Assembly: GCA_039962225.1 (NCBI GenBank)
Contig: JAMPKV010000002.1
Span: 310,001-374,000 of the forward strand
Origin: Microcoleus sp. AS-A8
GTDB taxonomy: Bacteria > Cyanobacteriota > Cyanobacteriia > Cyanobacteriales > Coleofasciculaceae
DNA length: 64,000 nt
Direction of reading: 5' to 3'
Made by a program: the position numbers and the translations under genes. How positions within the stretch are numbered: position 1 is the stretch's first letter; every line of letters begins with the position of its first letter. A model generated the notes under the pieces. It was given only the letters and a program-made list of their open reading frames with translations, was not told the origin of the DNA and searched no databases. Shown here in pieces: positions 24,493 to 32,997 of the stretch.

Positions 24493-26496
24493 TTATCGTC
24501 CCTGAACGACTCTCTGATCTTGAGAAACCTTGTTTAGCTGGAGTCCTAAGGGTCTCTTATCCCCATTAACTCCTAGATTGATCGGCGTGAAACACCGTGA
24601 GGTTTTAATCTGTAGCAAGATCTCTGCTCCTGGACTGAGTTGAGAAATATCAACGCTTTCTGCATAAGGTCCTGGCGCGTTAATCGTGCGTTCCTTGCTA
24701 GCCATTATCCGACCTGCCTGCTTGAGACTGAACTCAATTTTCAGAGGACGCCGCTGAGCGTCTGCATGATAAACAATATATTCGAGCTTGAGGTTGTTTC
24801 CGGTCACCTTGTAGGTCTTTTCAAACAGGCCGCTCGTATGGCGATCGCTATATTGTATGGGTTTGTAGCAGACAAAGCGAGGCTCGAAGGGAATCTTGCC
24901 ATAGCTGCTCTTTACTTCAAAAATCGCTCCAATGAATAAAACCGTTGCCACCGCTAGGATGCAATAGCGCCAAGGTTTGGAGAACTTGGTAGGTATAATT
25001 TTTTCCGGGCTAGAGTACTCTTGTCCTCCCATATCTATATTGGATACACCAAGCAAAATAAATAGCAAAACGAGAATGTTGGCGATCAATAGAGAATGAC
25101 CGTAAAGATTGCCCGCAAATATTCCCAAAATTAATACTGTTACTATTTGGGTATTAGGGTTTTTCAGGTAAAAGGCTTGATAGATAAATAGAGCGCAAAA
25201 TAGACTCAACCCTATAATGCCAGTTTCAGCCAAAATTTGTAGGAAGTAATTGTGAGCATTTTCGCCGTTGTAAGTTACAAAAAAACTAGAGTGACTGAAT
25301 TCACCAATTGAACTTTGACGATAAAAAATACCTTTCCCTAAACCGAGGATAGGATAATGGCTGTACATCAACAAAGCAGAACGAAAAATTTGAGGACGCT
25401 CGCTCAGAGCTGAATTCAGTTCTTGAAAGGATTGAATCTTAGGCAACGAAGCTACCTGATGTAACAACCCCCTATCCCCCCAGTAGCCTACAAAAATAAC
25501 TGTTCCCAGAATTGTTAGGCTGATGAAAGTGAGATTCATCAGATGTTTCTGAGGTCTTTGAATTAGTAAAAAACCTACATACCCCAAACAGGCAATAAAC
25601 AGCGTGGCGAGGGAAAAGCGAGAAGCACTGACTACTACCCCAGCCCCTGCCAGAAAAGAGAAGCCCGCGGCTGCCAGTTTGACTAAGGAGTTGTGGGAAC
25701 GCAGGTAATAAAGACCTCCCATAAAAGCAGCAACAGCATACCCACCATAGGCGTGAAGATCTGGGAAAAAGCTATTTACCCCCACCTCAACCCCATCTCT
25801 GTTGTAGCCAAGTCCTGTAAACTTTGACCACAAGGCGTAACTCAGAATAATCACTGTAGCTACAGCAAGAGGGATTAGCACACTCCGTATTAACTGTGAT
25901 GTAGTGCGAACTAGGGTGAGTAGCCTAATGCTGAGAGTGATGACGGCAGTAAAGATAAACAGATCTCTTAAGGGGTAGTAATCATCATGAAAACTTGTGT
26001 AGCGAAGGTTAGCCAGATTGTAGAAAAATCCTTTAACTGAGTAGGGCGAAGCAGATTGATATAAATTGCGGGATATCGCAATGGCGACAGTTATTAAGAT
26101 TAATACGTGAAAACCCATCAATAATAATTTAAGGATGGTTGATTTATCGGGTATGTTTTCTCTATATAAGCTAGATTTTGAATTTAAAAAACTTAAAATT
26201 AGTAATCCTGCTAATAAACCAATTGATGCATCGATACTTAAAAGGTCTAAGGTGAAGATTTCCCAATGAAATACTGCCCTGAGTTGCTCGGAAATTCCGG
26301 CTGTGAAGGGGACAACAAAAACCAGAAATCCAACCGATAGCAGCGGATTACATAGCGTCGTAAAAAATAGAGTCAAACACAAGAGAAAATTCAGCCAAGG
26401 AAAAGCAATATACGACGAAAAAAAAATGTGTAAAACAAAGCAGATTATCAGGAAAAGAGTGGATAATAAAGAATGAAGACGTATCAGTTTATTCAT
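24493..26496 (-). CDS. O-antigen ligase / polymerase family membrane protein (Wzy_C type)
   Basis: 667 residues. About a dozen hydrophobic segments lie between residues 10 and 535. The conserved periplasmic-loop motif of the Wzy_C family is present near 415-430 as NGENAHNYFLQILAETGIIG, with the expected His. The loop before it contains GKGIFYRQ. A soluble tail of about 130 residues (from near 540) is beta-rich and ends close to the stop. Members join a lipid-linked glycan to an acceptor or polymerise repeat units. In an ABC-type locus the ligase reading is slightly favoured, but sequence cannot separate the two. It stands alone between two gaps on the minus strand. Confidence 0.88.
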   Translation of the reverse strand: MNKLIRLHSLLSTLFLIICFVLHIFFSSYIAFPWLNFLLCLTLFFTTLCNPLLSVGFLVFVVPFTAGISEQLRAVFHWEIFTLDLLSIDASIGLLAGLLILSFLNSKSSLYRENIPDKSTILKLLLMGFHVLILITVAIAISRNLYQSASPYSVKGFFYNLANLRYTSFHDDYYPLRDLFIFTAVITLSIRLLTLVRTTSQLIRSVLIPLAVATVIILSYALWSKFTGLGYNRDGVEVGVNSFFPDLHAYGGYAVAAFMGGLYYLRSHNSLVKLAAAGFSFLAGAGVVVSASRFSLATLFIACLGYVGFLLIQRPQKHLMNLTFISLTILGTVIFVGYWGDRGLLHQVASLPKIQSFQELNSALSERPQIFRSALLMYSHYPILGLGKGIFYRQSSIGEFSHSSFFVTYNGENAHNYFLQILAETGIIGLSLFCALFIYQAFYLKNPNTQIVTVLILGIFAGNLYGHSLLIANILVLLFILLGVSNIDMGGQEYSSPEKIIPTKFSKPWRYCILAVATVLFIGAIFEVKSSYGKIPFEPRFVCYKPIQYSDRHTSGLFEKTYKVTGNNLKLEYIVYHADAQRRPLKIEFSLKQAGRIMASKERTINAPGPYAESVDISQLSPGAEILLQIKTSRCFTPINLGVNGDKRPLGLQLNKVSQDQRVVQGR

Positions 26497-26774
26497 GAGA
26501 AGCCAAACCTTGCTTTATGCACATACCTAGTAACTTGAGCATCAGTGAATAGTGAGCAGTGACCAGTAGCCTGTCTACCTTATATCAATTTTCTTTTACG
26601 TTAAAATGAATGAATTTTTAAAAATTAAGGGTTACAGCCTCTGATATGTAGCAATCATTGGCGTAAATGATATTAGCGTTTCGAGAATTAGGACAGATTG
26701 GCAAGCGGGTCACTGATTTAGGCCACCTTGCACTAAGTTGATAGGCTGGATTGCCGATCGCGCTCTGAAAAAAA
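26497..26774. other. Gap with short dispersed repeat, no gene seen
   Basis: 278 nt. Around 26540-26568 there is a run of related short words (GTGAATAGTGAGCAGTGACCAGT) of the kind scattered in cyanobacterial intergenic DNA. A similar TACTGTTTACTGTT run appears near 29162. No gene is supported. Confidence 0.45.
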
Positions 26775-28703
26775 TTACGAGTGAAAAGCCTGGGAGGATT
26801 CCAGAACATCGATACAATGCTGAGCTTTCCTCCAAAGGTTGTCAGGGGGTAAACTAGCCGCGATGGATTCTGAGAGAGTGGCGATCGCATTTGCCAGGTC
26901 TTCAGGGGCTGGAGGGTAGCTGGAAACCGCCAGGATTTTGGGATGCTCTGTGGGAATGACCTTTTCTGTCGCGCTAACCAAAGCCTCGTGCAGTTTTTCC
27001 CCCGGACGCAAGCCCGTAATCTTAATGGGGACATCAACCTCTGGGGTGAGACCGGCTAACTGGATCAGCTGTTCTGCCAAGTCCAATATTTTCACGGGTT
27101 GCCCCATATCCAGGATTAAGGTTTGACCCGATTCACCGACAGCAAGGCTTTGAATCACAAGCTGAGAGGCTTCAGGCGTTGTCATGAAGTAGCGGGTCAT
27201 TAATGGGTCTGTGATCGTGACGGGGCCACCCCTAGCAATTTGGGATTGGAAAATAGGTACAACGCTGCCGCGACTGCCCAAGACGTTGCCAAAGCGCACG
27301 ACTAGAAAGCGGGTGTGGCTTGTGGAAGCACAGGCTTTGACCATCAGTTCTGCTAAGCGCTTGCTCAGACCCATGAAGTTGTTAGGTTCAACGGCTTTAT
27401 CAGTGGAAATGAGAACGAAAGTTTTAACGGCATAAATATTGGCTAGTTTAGCTAAGTGGAAAGAAGCTAAGGCGTTATTTTCTAGAGCTTCCGTAGGATT
27501 ATGCTGCATTAAGGGGACGTGTTTATGAGCAGCGGCGTGGAAGATGATTTCGGGTTTCCAGGTTTTGAATATCTGTTCAATACGAGACTGATGGCGAACA
27601 TCAGCAATCAGGGCAGTCACTTTAAGCTGAGGGAAGTCTCGCTTTAATTCCTGCTCGATATTAAAGATACTATTCTCGCCACGTCCAAGTAGCAGCAGGT
27701 TGTCGGGTTCTAGACGAGCCAGCTGGCGACAGATTTCTGAGCCAATACTGCCACCAGCACCCGTAACGAGGACGGTTCGCTGGTAAATTTGCGATCGCGC
27801 ACTCGGAAATTTTGGATCGAACTCAGCATCGAAGTCTAGTCGGATTTCCGGGCGTCCCAGAATGTCCTGAATTTGAATTTCTCTAGCTTGGGGAGTCAGG
27901 TTGCGATCGCGCAAAATTTCTGTCTGTCCGGGTAGGACTTTGAGTTTGAGTGAAGAACCTCGCGCCAAGTTGACAAGATGGCGAATTTGTGGAGCATTGG
28001 CAGATGGCATGGAAATCAGCACTTCGGCAGCGTTGAGGCGTTGTGCGATCGCAACCATCTGACAGGTTTTCCCGATCACCGCCACTCCCTCAACTTTCCG
28101 CCCTACCTTTGTAGGGTCATCATCCACAAAGCCGACAATTTCTAGATTGAGTTGAGGGTTTTGTCGCACTTCCTGGACAATTTGAGCACCCGTCATACCT
28201 GCTCCCACCAGTAGCACCCGCTGTCGCTGTGTTGGGGAAATCCCTTGCCGATAGGTACGGCGCGAATAGCGTCCTATTTGGTAATGACACAGGGACTGGC
28301 GTCGAGCATAGCGCATCCCGCTCATTGCCATGAGACAAAAGCTCCAATCAATGGCGGAAACGCCTAAGGGAATCCCATGTAAGAACTGAAAGCGGGGAAT
28401 CAATAAGCGGGTGGTGACTAAAACCACCAGGGAATAGAGTGTGACAGCATTGAACAGAGACGTGGCATCTTTGGGCCCGAACAGACGCCAGACTTGCTGG
28501 TAAAGGCCGAAACCCGTCTGAAACAGCAAACGACCAGGAATAGCTAATAAAGGCAGAATCCACGCTAACGCTTGGTGAGTAGCTGGAATATCTCCATCAA
28601 ACCGAATCAAGAAGGCAAGACTGCAAGCAGACCAAGCAACGAATGCATCCAGACCCAGTTGTGCTAGTCGATACACCGAGGGAAAGTGTATTCGCTTGGT
28701 CAT
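26775..28703 (-). CDS. Membrane-bound nucleotide-sugar 4,6-dehydratase, FlaA1/WbpM/CapD family
   Basis: 642 residues from the ATG at 28703 (an upstream GTG at 28718 adds five). Four hydrophobic N-terminal segments (about 10-130) are followed by two Rossmann domains: GAGMTG near 167-172 in a CoA-binding-like fold, and TGAGGSIG at 314-321 in the dehydratase. The catalytic triad is Ser433-Met444-Lys448 in STDKAVEPNNFMGLSKR; Met in place of the usual Tyr is the hallmark of the WbpM/PglF long subgroup. These enzymes act on UDP-GlcNAc to give UDP-4-keto-6-deoxy sugars for QuiNAc, FucNAc, bacillosamine and similar. No aminotransferase or reductase partner is adjacent. Confidence 0.93.
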   Translation of the reverse strand: MTKRIHFPSVYRLAQLGLDAFVAWSACSLAFLIRFDGDIPATHQALAWILPLLAIPGRLLFQTGFGLYQQVWRLFGPKDATSLFNAVTLYSLVVLVTTRLLIPRFQFLHGIPLGVSAIDWSFCLMAMSGMRYARRQSLCHYQIGRYSRRTYRQGISPTQRQRVLLVGAGMTGAQIVQEVRQNPQLNLEIVGFVDDDPTKVGRKVEGVAVIGKTCQMVAIAQRLNAAEVLISMPSANAPQIRHLVNLARGSSLKLKVLPGQTEILRDRNLTPQAREIQIQDILGRPEIRLDFDAEFDPKFPSARSQIYQRTVLVTGAGGSIGSEICRQLARLEPDNLLLLGRGENSIFNIEQELKRDFPQLKVTALIADVRHQSRIEQIFKTWKPEIIFHAAAHKHVPLMQHNPTEALENNALASFHLAKLANIYAVKTFVLISTDKAVEPNNFMGLSKRLAELMVKACASTSHTRFLVVRFGNVLGSRGSVVPIFQSQIARGGPVTITDPLMTRYFMTTPEASQLVIQSLAVGESGQTLILDMGQPVKILDLAEQLIQLAGLTPEVDVPIKITGLRPGEKLHEALVSATEKVIPTEHPKILAVSSYPPAPEDLANAIATLSESIAASLPPDNLWRKAQHCIDVLESSQAFHS

Positions 28704-28802
28704 GAAACTTCTCCCCACAGACAGTTGGCAGCAATTTTTAAGGATACCCTTGCTTAGACGCCTGAGCTAGTGTGAGGTTTCTGCTCCAGATAGTTCATCA
28801 TC

Positions 28803-28948
28803 AGGGCGAGAGCGTTGCGAGTAAAGCGTTCGCCCTAGAGCCCTTCTCTTCTCCTGTCGGAGACGCTCCGCGAACGAGACGCTTTCTCGCCTTCGGCTGC
28901 GACTGCTTCGCAAACGCGAACGGGCATCCTTCGGCAGGCGTTGCCGAA
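28803..28948. repeat. Cluster of short cyanobacterial palindromic repeats
   Basis: Four hairpins lie in tandem: AGGGCGA (28803-28809) with TCGCCCT (28830-28836); GGAG-ACG-CTCC (28859-28869); TTCGC-AAAC-GCGAA (28907-28920); and TTCGGCA-GGCGT-TGCCGAA (28930-28948). The words GGAGACGCTCCGCGAACG and CCTTCGGC recur in many filamentous cyanobacterial genomes as dispersed repeats. Confidence 0.75.
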
Positions 28949-29141
28949 GCGTCGCGCAGAGCGCTGCTTGACCTACCCTTGTCATCAGCATCAACTTACC
29001 GTTACAGCTCAAGAACCAGATAAGATCTACACAAGAATTTTCAGGGAGCAGTGACCCAGGAAAGGCGTTGGGGCTTTTTACTCCAACTTGTGCCAACCCG
29101 ATACACTCTTCTAGGGAACTTTTTCTTGATGGTGAAAACAC

Positions 29142-29148
29142 TATAAAT
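29142..29148 (+). promoter_or_regulatory. Candidate -10 element for the wecC operon
   Basis: TATAAAT at 29142-29148, 64 nt before the ATG at 29212, just right of the repeat cluster. No good -35 box at standard spacing is seen, so this is tentative. Confidence 0.3.
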
Positions 29149-29211
29149 AACGGGTCACGGGTTACTGTTTACTGTTAAAGATTCATTGAGATTTGGCACA
29201 GGAAAATTTGG

Positions 29212-30429
29212 ATGGATAAAGTTTGCGTAGTTGGTTTAGGTTATGTCGGCTTACCAACAGCTAGTTTGCTGGCTAATAAAGGCTTTAAGGTTCACGGAGT
29301 GGATGTTAACAGGCAGGTTGTACAAACCATCAATCGCGGAGCAATACATATTCATGAGCCGGATTTAGATGTCTTGGTCAAGTCCGCTGTAAACAGTGGA
29401 AATCTTACAGCCAGCTTGGAGCCAGCTCCTGCCCATGTGTTTATCCTAGCTGTGCCAACACCGTTTACGGATGGACATGTGCCCAATATATCTTATGTTG
29501 AAGCGGCTACACGAGCGATCGCTTCCTACCTGGAGCCCGGTAATCTGGTCATCCTGGAATCCACCAGTCCAGTGGGAACAACCGAAAAGATTAGCGTCTG
29601 GTTACAGGAACTCCGGCCCGACCTAGACCCTAACTCTATTTATATCGCTCACTGCCCAGAGCGGGTTTTACCGGGTCAAATCCTCAAAGAAATTATTACG
29701 AACGATCGCATTGTGGGTGGAATCGATCCAGCTTCAACGGCTAAGGCTGAGGAATTTTATCAGCAATTTGTCACAGGTGAGATTGTACCCACTCAAGCCC
29801 GCACCGCAGAATTATCCAAGCTGGCGGAAAATGCCTTCCGCGACGTTAACATTGCTTTTGCCAACGAACTGTCTCTAATTTGCGAACGGTTGAATATAGA
29901 TGTTTGGGAACTCAGAGAACTGGCGAACCGACATCCTCGCGTTAACATTCTCAAACCAGGCCCAGGAGTAGGTGGACATTGTATCGCCGTCGATCCCTGG
30001 TTTATCGTTGACTCGGCTCCAGAGCAAGCGCAGCTCATCCGTACCGCAAGGCAAGTCAATGACTCTAAACCCGATTTTGTCGTTAGTCAGGTTAAAGCCG
30101 CAGCTGCCGATGCCGAGCAAGCGGTCATTGCCTGTTTAGGGTTGGCTTACAAGGCGAATATTGATGACTTGCGTGAAAGTCCCTCCGTCGCCATTGTTAG
30201 AAAACTGGCAAGGGAGTCAGTCGGACACATTTTAGTGGTAGAACCTCATATTTCAGCCTTACCTGCTAGTCTCGATAGCTTGGGAAGTGTCCAACTTGTC
30301 GCACTTGATGTTGCACTGGATAAGGCAGATATCTTACTGCTCCTGGTTGACCACCAAGCTTTTAAGCAGGTAGACAGGCAAAAGCTCCAAGGAAAAACGG
30401 TGATTGATACGCGAGGAATTTGGCGGTGA
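29212..30429 (+). CDS. wecC: UDP-N-acetyl-D-mannosaminuronate dehydrogenase-like nucleotide-sugar dehydrogenase
   Basis: 405 residues of the UDP-glucose/GDP-mannose dehydrogenase family. The NAD site is G8-x-G10-x2-G13 in VVGLGYVGLPTAS. The central helix region has LSKLAENAFRDVNIAFANEL, and the catalytic cysteine is C257 in GPGVGGHCIAVDPWF; HCIAVDPWF is characteristic of the WecC branch. It oxidises C6 of a UDP-HexNAc to the uronic acid. The usual 2-epimerase partner WecB is absent here. The start is supported by AGGA at 29200-29203. The stop overlaps a GTG start of the next gene by 4 nt (GTGA), so it heads the plus-strand operon. The exact substrate epimer is inferred. Confidence 0.9.
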   Translation: MDKVCVVGLGYVGLPTASLLANKGFKVHGVDVNRQVVQTINRGAIHIHEPDLDVLVKSAVNSGNLTASLEPAPAHVFILAVPTPFTDGHVPNISYVEAATRAIASYLEPGNLVILESTSPVGTTEKISVWLQELRPDLDPNSIYIAHCPERVLPGQILKEIITNDRIVGGIDPASTAKAEEFYQQFVTGEIVPTQARTAELSKLAENAFRDVNIAFANELSLICERLNIDVWELRELANRHPRVNILKPGPGVGGHCIAVDPWFIVDSAPEQAQLIRTARQVNDSKPDFVVSQVKAAAADAEQAVIACLGLAYKANIDDLRESPSVAIVRKLARESVGHILVVEPHISALPASLDSLGSVQLVALDVALDKADILLLLVDHQAFKQVDRQKLQGKTVIDTRGIWR

Positions 30430-32576
30430 AGCAGGTACTGATTCGGCAGGGTCAGGCCGTGGTTGAAGAGATTCCTGCTCCTCAAGTCGAGCCTGGTACA
30501 GTTCTAGTTCAGGTCGATCATTCCTGCATTTCGATTGGCACGGAAATGAGCGGCATCAAAATGACAAGTCTGCCCTTATGGAAACGGGCACTCAAGCAGC
30601 CGGAAAATGTCAAAAAGGTTGTAGAAATGGCTGTGAGCCAAGGGGTATCCCGCACCGCTAGCGTCGTTCAAGGCAGACTGTCTAGTGGTCAGGCTACGGG
30701 TTACTCGGCTGCCGGTACGGTGTTGGAAGTGGGAGATGGGATTAATGACCTGCAACCAGGCGATCGCGTGGCTTGTGCTGGAGCGCAATGCGCTCATCAT
30801 GCGGAGATTATTCGGGTACCCCGTAATCTGACGGTGCCAATACCCGATCAATTAGACTTTGCGGCGGCAAGTACGGTGACACTGGGTGCGATCGCGCTTC
30901 AAGGTATCCGCCGTGCTCAACCCACGTTGGGTGAAACCTTTGTCGTACTTGGCCTAGGAATTTTGGGTCAGTTAACGGCTCAGATGCTCAAGGCGAATGG
31001 CTGTAAGGTGATTGGTACAGACCTGGATCGCCAACGGATTGCGATCGCCCAACAGTTGGGTATGGATATAGGCATCCACCCGGACGAGGGAAATAACATT
31101 GAACAGGTAATGCGGCTGACGGAGGGTTTGGGTGCTGATGGTGTGATCATCACAGCCGCCACCCCCTCAGATGAGGTCATCTCTACCGCGTTCCGGATGT
31201 GTCGCAAAAAAGGTCGAGTCGTTCTCGTCGGGGATGTAGGCTTAAATCTCAACCGTGCTGACTTTTACCAGAAGGAATTAGACTTCTTTATTTCTACGTC
31301 CTATGGCCCAGGGCGCTACGACAACCACTATGAAGAACAAGGGCTGGACTATCCAGTCGCCTATGTGCGCTGGACGGAAAACCGTAATATGGCAGAGTAC
31401 CTGCGTTTGGTAGCACAGAGCAAAGTTCAGGTAACTCCCCTGATTACTGCCACCTATCCTGTAGAACAAGCAACGCTAGCTTACGAGGCGCTCAAGGATG
31501 GAGAACAGCGACCCTTGATGGCATTACTCTCCTACCCACCGTCTCCGAGCAATGCTCCACTACAGCGCGTGGTTCCTAACCCCACGGCTCAACCAGCAGG
31601 CGCTGAGCAAATTCGGCTTGCTGTCGTCGGAGCAGGGGGTTTTGCCAAGGGTATGCATTTACCGAATTTACAGGCTCTATCCGCTTCCTACCACATACAA
31701 GCGATCATGAGCCGTACTGGTCACAACGCCACGGGGACGGCTCGGCAATTTAGTGCCAACTATGCCACCACGGACTATCAGAAGGTTCTCAGCGATCCGG
31801 AGGTCGATGCGGTACTGATTACGACGCGGCATCACTTGCACGCTTCTATGGTTGTAGAAGCACTGAAGGCGGGTAAGCATGTCTTGGTGGAAAAGCCCCT
31901 TGCCCTAACAGCCCAGGAACTGTCAGAAATTGCAGGGTTTTACTCAGCCCTCGCGGCTTCATCTGCTGCGCCGATCCTGTTAACAGGCTTCAATCGCCGC
32001 TTTTCTCCCCACGCTCGGCGGATTCATGAATTAATCCAGAACCGTAGCAACCCGCTGATTTTCAACTATCGGATGAATGCAGGTTACATTCCCTTAGACC
32101 ACTGGGTTCATACAGAAGAAGGCGGCGGTCGCAACCTGGGTGAAGCCTGCCACATCTATGACCTGTTTACCTACTTGACCAACAGTAAAGTAGTGGAGGT
32201 GAAAACCCAAGCGATAACTCCTACCACAGGCTATTACAGCCGTCGCGACAATTTTGTCGCGATGATGAACTTTGCAGATGGCTCTGTTGCAACGCTTACC
32301 TATACAGCTCTCGGTTCTAAGGATTATCGTAAGGAGCAACTCGAAGCCTTTGTAGATGGGAAGGTCTTGGTGTTAAACGACTACAAGCATCTAACCGTTA
32401 GTGGAACCAAAGCCAAAGGAGTAGAGACCAAGGTGGTAGATAAGGGACACAAAGCCCAGTTGGAAGCCTTCGCCCAGGCGATTCAACAGGGAAGTGACTG
32501 GCCCATTCCGCTCTGGCAGCAGGTGCAGGCAACTGAGATCGCGCTGCGGGTGGAAGCAGAGCTGGCTCAAGTTTAG
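30426..32576 (+). CDS. Fused zinc-type (MDR) dehydrogenase + Gfo/Idh/MocA oxidoreductase
   Basis: About 716 residues in two halves. Residues 1-370 are a medium-chain dehydrogenase: SIGTEMSG, GYSAAGTVLEVGDGI, GDRVACAGAQCAHHAEI, then the Rossmann segment VVLGLGILGQLTAQML. Residues 395-716 are Gfo/Idh/MocA: LAVVGAGGFAKGMHLPNL, then GKHVLVEKPLAL with the catalytic EKP lysine, GGGRNLGEACHIYDLF. This fused architecture is found in exopolysaccharide loci, usually together with heparinase II/III-family proteins, and probably acts on nucleotide-linked or glycan sugars. GTG 30426 overlaps wecC by 4 nt; a TTG at 30420 would add two residues. Substrate unknown. Confidence 0.88.
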   Translation: MKQVLIRQGQAVVEEIPAPQVEPGTVLVQVDHSCISIGTEMSGIKMTSLPLWKRALKQPENVKKVVEMAVSQGVSRTASVVQGRLSSGQATGYSAAGTVLEVGDGINDLQPGDRVACAGAQCAHHAEIIRVPRNLTVPIPDQLDFAAASTVTLGAIALQGIRRAQPTLGETFVVLGLGILGQLTAQMLKANGCKVIGTDLDRQRIAIAQQLGMDIGIHPDEGNNIEQVMRLTEGLGADGVIITAATPSDEVISTAFRMCRKKGRVVLVGDVGLNLNRADFYQKELDFFISTSYGPGRYDNHYEEQGLDYPVAYVRWTENRNMAEYLRLVAQSKVQVTPLITATYPVEQATLAYEALKDGEQRPLMALLSYPPSPSNAPLQRVVPNPTAQPAGAEQIRLAVVGAGGFAKGMHLPNLQALSASYHIQAIMSRTGHNATGTARQFSANYATTDYQKVLSDPEVDAVLITTRHHLHASMVVEALKAGKHVLVEKPLALTAQELSEIAGFYSALAASSAAPILLTGFNRRFSPHARRIHELIQNRSNPLIFNYRMNAGYIPLDHWVHTEEGGGRNLGEACHIYDLFTYLTNSKVVEVKTQAITPTTGYYSRRDNFVAMMNFADGSVATLTYTALGSKDYRKEQLEAFVDGKVLVLNDYKHLTVSGTKAKGVETKVVDKGHKAQLEAFAQAIQQGSDWPIPLWQQVQATEIALRVEAELAQV

Positions 32577-32622
32577 GAGCTGGTTTCGCAGCTTGAGTCA
32601 GTTCCGTGCTGCTAACCTCATC

Positions 32623-32664
32623 CCTTCTGCCTTCCGCCTTCTGCCTTCTGCCCTCTGCCTTGCC
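32623..32664 (+). repeat. Heptanucleotide short tandem repeat (STRR)
   Basis: Six 7-nt units: CCTTCTG, CCTTCCG, CCTTCTG, CCTTCTG, CCCTCTG, CCTTGCC. It lies in the gap between the fused oxidoreductase gene and the antisense Trm112-like gene, where such repeats normally occur in cyanobacteria. Confidence 0.85.
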
Positions 32665-32677
32665 TGGACGACCCCTA

Positions 32678-32953
32678 TTAATGCCGACCTACTTCATTCA
32701 AGGCGATCGCTTCGTCGATGATCAGGATGGGAACACCCTCTTGAATGGGATAGAGGTAGGTGCCATCCTTACAGATGAGTCCAGCATCAATTGGATTTTC
32801 CAGGGGTCTACCACTTCTGTTGGAAACTTTTCCTTGCTGAATGCGGAGGTTGATTTGATCGAGTAGGTTTTGGTCAGCCAGAGAAACGGGTTGTTTCGTT
32901 TCCGGACAGCACAGTATGTTTAAAAGTTCTCCAGAAATCATCATTCCAGACAA
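32678..32953 (-). CDS. Trm112 family small protein
   Basis: 91 residues. LLNILCCPETKQPVSLA and NPIDAGLICKDGTYLYP with IQEGVPILIIDEAI are the conserved elements of the Trm112/YcaR family; CCPETK gives the first Cys pair of a zinc-ribbon-like fold and the second pair is reduced to LIC. Alternative starts MSGMM and MMISGEL differ by up to four residues. Trm112 activates several methyltransferases in eukaryotes and archaea; bacterial members are poorly characterised. It is antisense to the operon, between two fused oxidoreductase genes. Given a dozen methyltransferase domains around it, a partner role is tempting but unproven. Confidence 0.9.
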   Translation of the reverse strand: MSGMMISGELLNILCCPETKQPVSLADQNLLDQINLRIQQGKVSNRSGRPLENPIDAGLICKDGTYLYPIQEGVPILIIDEAIALNEVGRH

Positions 32954-32997
32954 GAAACAAGATTGAAGCTCACTGCTCGAAGGTTACTAATCATTGT

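Larger units (their letters stand above)
28704..29211. other. Divergent promoter region with palindromic repeats
   Basis: 508 nt separating the minus-strand block from the plus-strand block. The left half is filled with cyanobacterial palindromic repeats (28803-28948). The right half is AT-rich and must hold the promoter of wecC. Reading frames here follow the repeats and are not called as genes. Confidence 0.65.

Noticed and set aside
26618-27037. 139-codon frame
   Set aside because: Antisense-frame shadow of the start of the CapD-family gene's 3' end; no domain.
28767-29141. 124-codon minus frame in the divergent gap
   Set aside because: Arg/Ser-rich translation of palindromic repeats, a typical false gene.
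32606-32866. 86-codon plus-strand frame after the fused oxidoreductase
   Set aside because: Opposite strand to the well-supported Trm112-like gene and starts in the heptanucleotide repeat.
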